NCBI GenBank assembly: GCA_964515255.1
Contig: CAZETL010000026.1
Location: 1-13,003, forward strand
Length of the DNA stretch: 13,003 nt
Direction of reading: 5' to 3'
DNA from: GCA-016699975 sp964515255
GTDB taxonomy: Bacteria > Patescibacteriota > Minisyncoccia > Moranbacterales > UBA1568
The position numbers and the translations under genes are program-made. This document shows positions 12,321 to 13,003 of this stretch, in pieces (the first letter of the stretch is position 1; every line of letters begins with the position of its first letter). The notes under the pieces are model-generated. The model saw only the letters and a program-made list of their open reading frames with translations. It did not search any database and was not told the origin of the DNA.

Positions 12321-13003
12321 TTAGTCGAGCAGCAGCATAAGGAATAATTCATCATCATCCGATTGAGACATCGGCGGCGGATCGGGATTCGGAGGCGAAG
12401 CGTTCGGATCCCTCACAGTCACGAGGAGCGTCATGCAGTTGTCCGACTCGTTCGTCTCGACAATGCGGTTGTCGTAGTCGGCGCAAGCCCGAATCTCATG
12501 AATGCCGGCAACAGCAATGCCTCCGGGAACGGGAATTTCTTCCGCCTTGCTCATGCCTCCCTTCATATTTTCCCGTCGGATTTGATTTTTTCCGACGAAA
12601 GCTCCGTCTACAAAGTAGCCGATAAAGACATACTCGGGTCCGAAGTTTTCTCCGAGATTTGCCGTCGTGGAGGAAATGCCGAACGGCTGATTGAGAATCG
12701 GATTCGTCGCGCCGCCCGCGAGGCTGATCGCGGTTGTCTTGAGATTCGGATCGCTTACGACCTGGAAGACAAACTCTTGGAGAACGGCGTGGTCGCCCAC
12801 ATTGCAGTTGTCCTTTTCGTTTGACTCCGCCACCGTCTTCGATGCATCCGCGCAGCCGACGAGGTTGTACGTGCCCGGCCATTCGATACCCGTCGAGTCC
12901 TCATCCGAAGAACGGGAGTATCCGTTGTCGAGATCGTCCATATCATCCTTGCCGATATCCTCGGCTTCATTCTTCCCGTCGAACTTGTTTCCTTTGGAAA
13001 CCC
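12321..13003 (-). CDS. CARDB-repeat extracellular protein, C-terminal part (5' end beyond the window)
   Basis: Open reading frame continuing through the window edge; at least 226 residues are visible, so the ATG at 12939-12941 is internal. Two CARDB-like adhesion-type modules end in a matching motif: LVGCADASKTVAESNEKDNC and IRACADYDNRIVETNESDNC. The pattern CAD....v.E.NE.DNC is typical of CARDB beta-sandwich repeats of extracellular proteins. Between them, YVFIGYFVDGAFVGKNQI fits the same fold. The visible N-terminal part is acidic (FDGKNEAEDIGKDDMDDLD), and the C-terminus is a Pro-rich linker (SPPNPDPPP) and an acidic-hydrophobic end (DDDELFLMLLLD), not a recognised sorting signal. It is probably a surface or secreted protein. 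It lies 17 bases upstream of the 107-aa exported-protein gene. The stop is TAA. Confidence 0.8.
   Translation of the reverse strand, partial: VSKGNKFDGKNEAEDIGKDDMDDLDNGYSRSSDEDSTGIEWPGTYNLVGCADASKTVAESNEKDNCNVGDHAVLQEFVFQVVSDPNLKTTAISLAGGATNPILNQPFGISSTTANLGENFGPEYVFIGYFVDGAFVGKNQIRRENMKGGMSKAEEIPVPGGIAVAGIHEIRACADYDNRIVETNESDNCMTLLVTVRDPNASPPNPDPPPMSQSDDDELFLMLLLD

Noticed and set aside
1..13003. CRISPR arrays, tRNA or rRNA genes, insertion sequences
   Set aside because: No spaced direct repeats, cloverleaf-like sequence, transposase or terminal inverted repeats were seen on either strand; no gene-free stretch exceeds about 165 bases.

Overview
The window looks like a chromosomal segment of a Candidate Phyla Radiation (Patescibacteria) bacterium, probably in the wider Parcubacteria group. 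The clues are a compact SMC without a recognisable hinge, a fused sigma-region-4/HARE-HTH regulator, and a membrane protein next to a VirD4/HerA-like ATPase with a C-terminal CxxC...CxxH zinc motif. This pairing and gene order are, from memory, characteristic of that group. All genes lie on the minus strand. TAA, TAG and TGA all end genes here, so code 11 is the natural reading and UGA is not recoded. A 10-N scaffold gap (3398-3407) marks this as a draft, probably metagenomic, assembly.

In transcription order (right to left): (1) 13003-11980 holds two exported proteins, a CARDB-repeat protein cut by the window edge and a 107-aa signal-peptide protein, closed by nested terminator-like hairpins. 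(2) 11815-7868 is an information-processing cluster: rpmF, nusB, rnc and smc, preceded by a plausible promoter. (3) 7759-6668 is the sigma4/HARE-HTH regulator with its own consensus-like promoter. (4) 6593-3286 is the membrane-protein plus DNA-pump-type ATPase pair. (5) 3152-1 is an envelope and protein-quality-control cluster: a 39-aa membrane peptide, an FtsB/DivIC-like protein, a parvulin-type foldase, an HtrA protease and the first 18 codons of a ClpB-like chaperone, behind an extended -10 promoter.

The most notable anomaly is that two genes (smc and the membrane partner of the ATPase) are each cut by a single in-frame stop (TAG at 9770-9772, TAA at 5886-5888) with the reading frame preserved on both sides. 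These may be real lesions, readthrough or coupled reinitiation, or consensus errors. Other points worth checking are the hinge-less SMC, an Asn at an RNase III metal-ligand position, the unannotated 39-aa membrane ORF, and the exported CARDB/107-aa pair, which is the least familiar content here.
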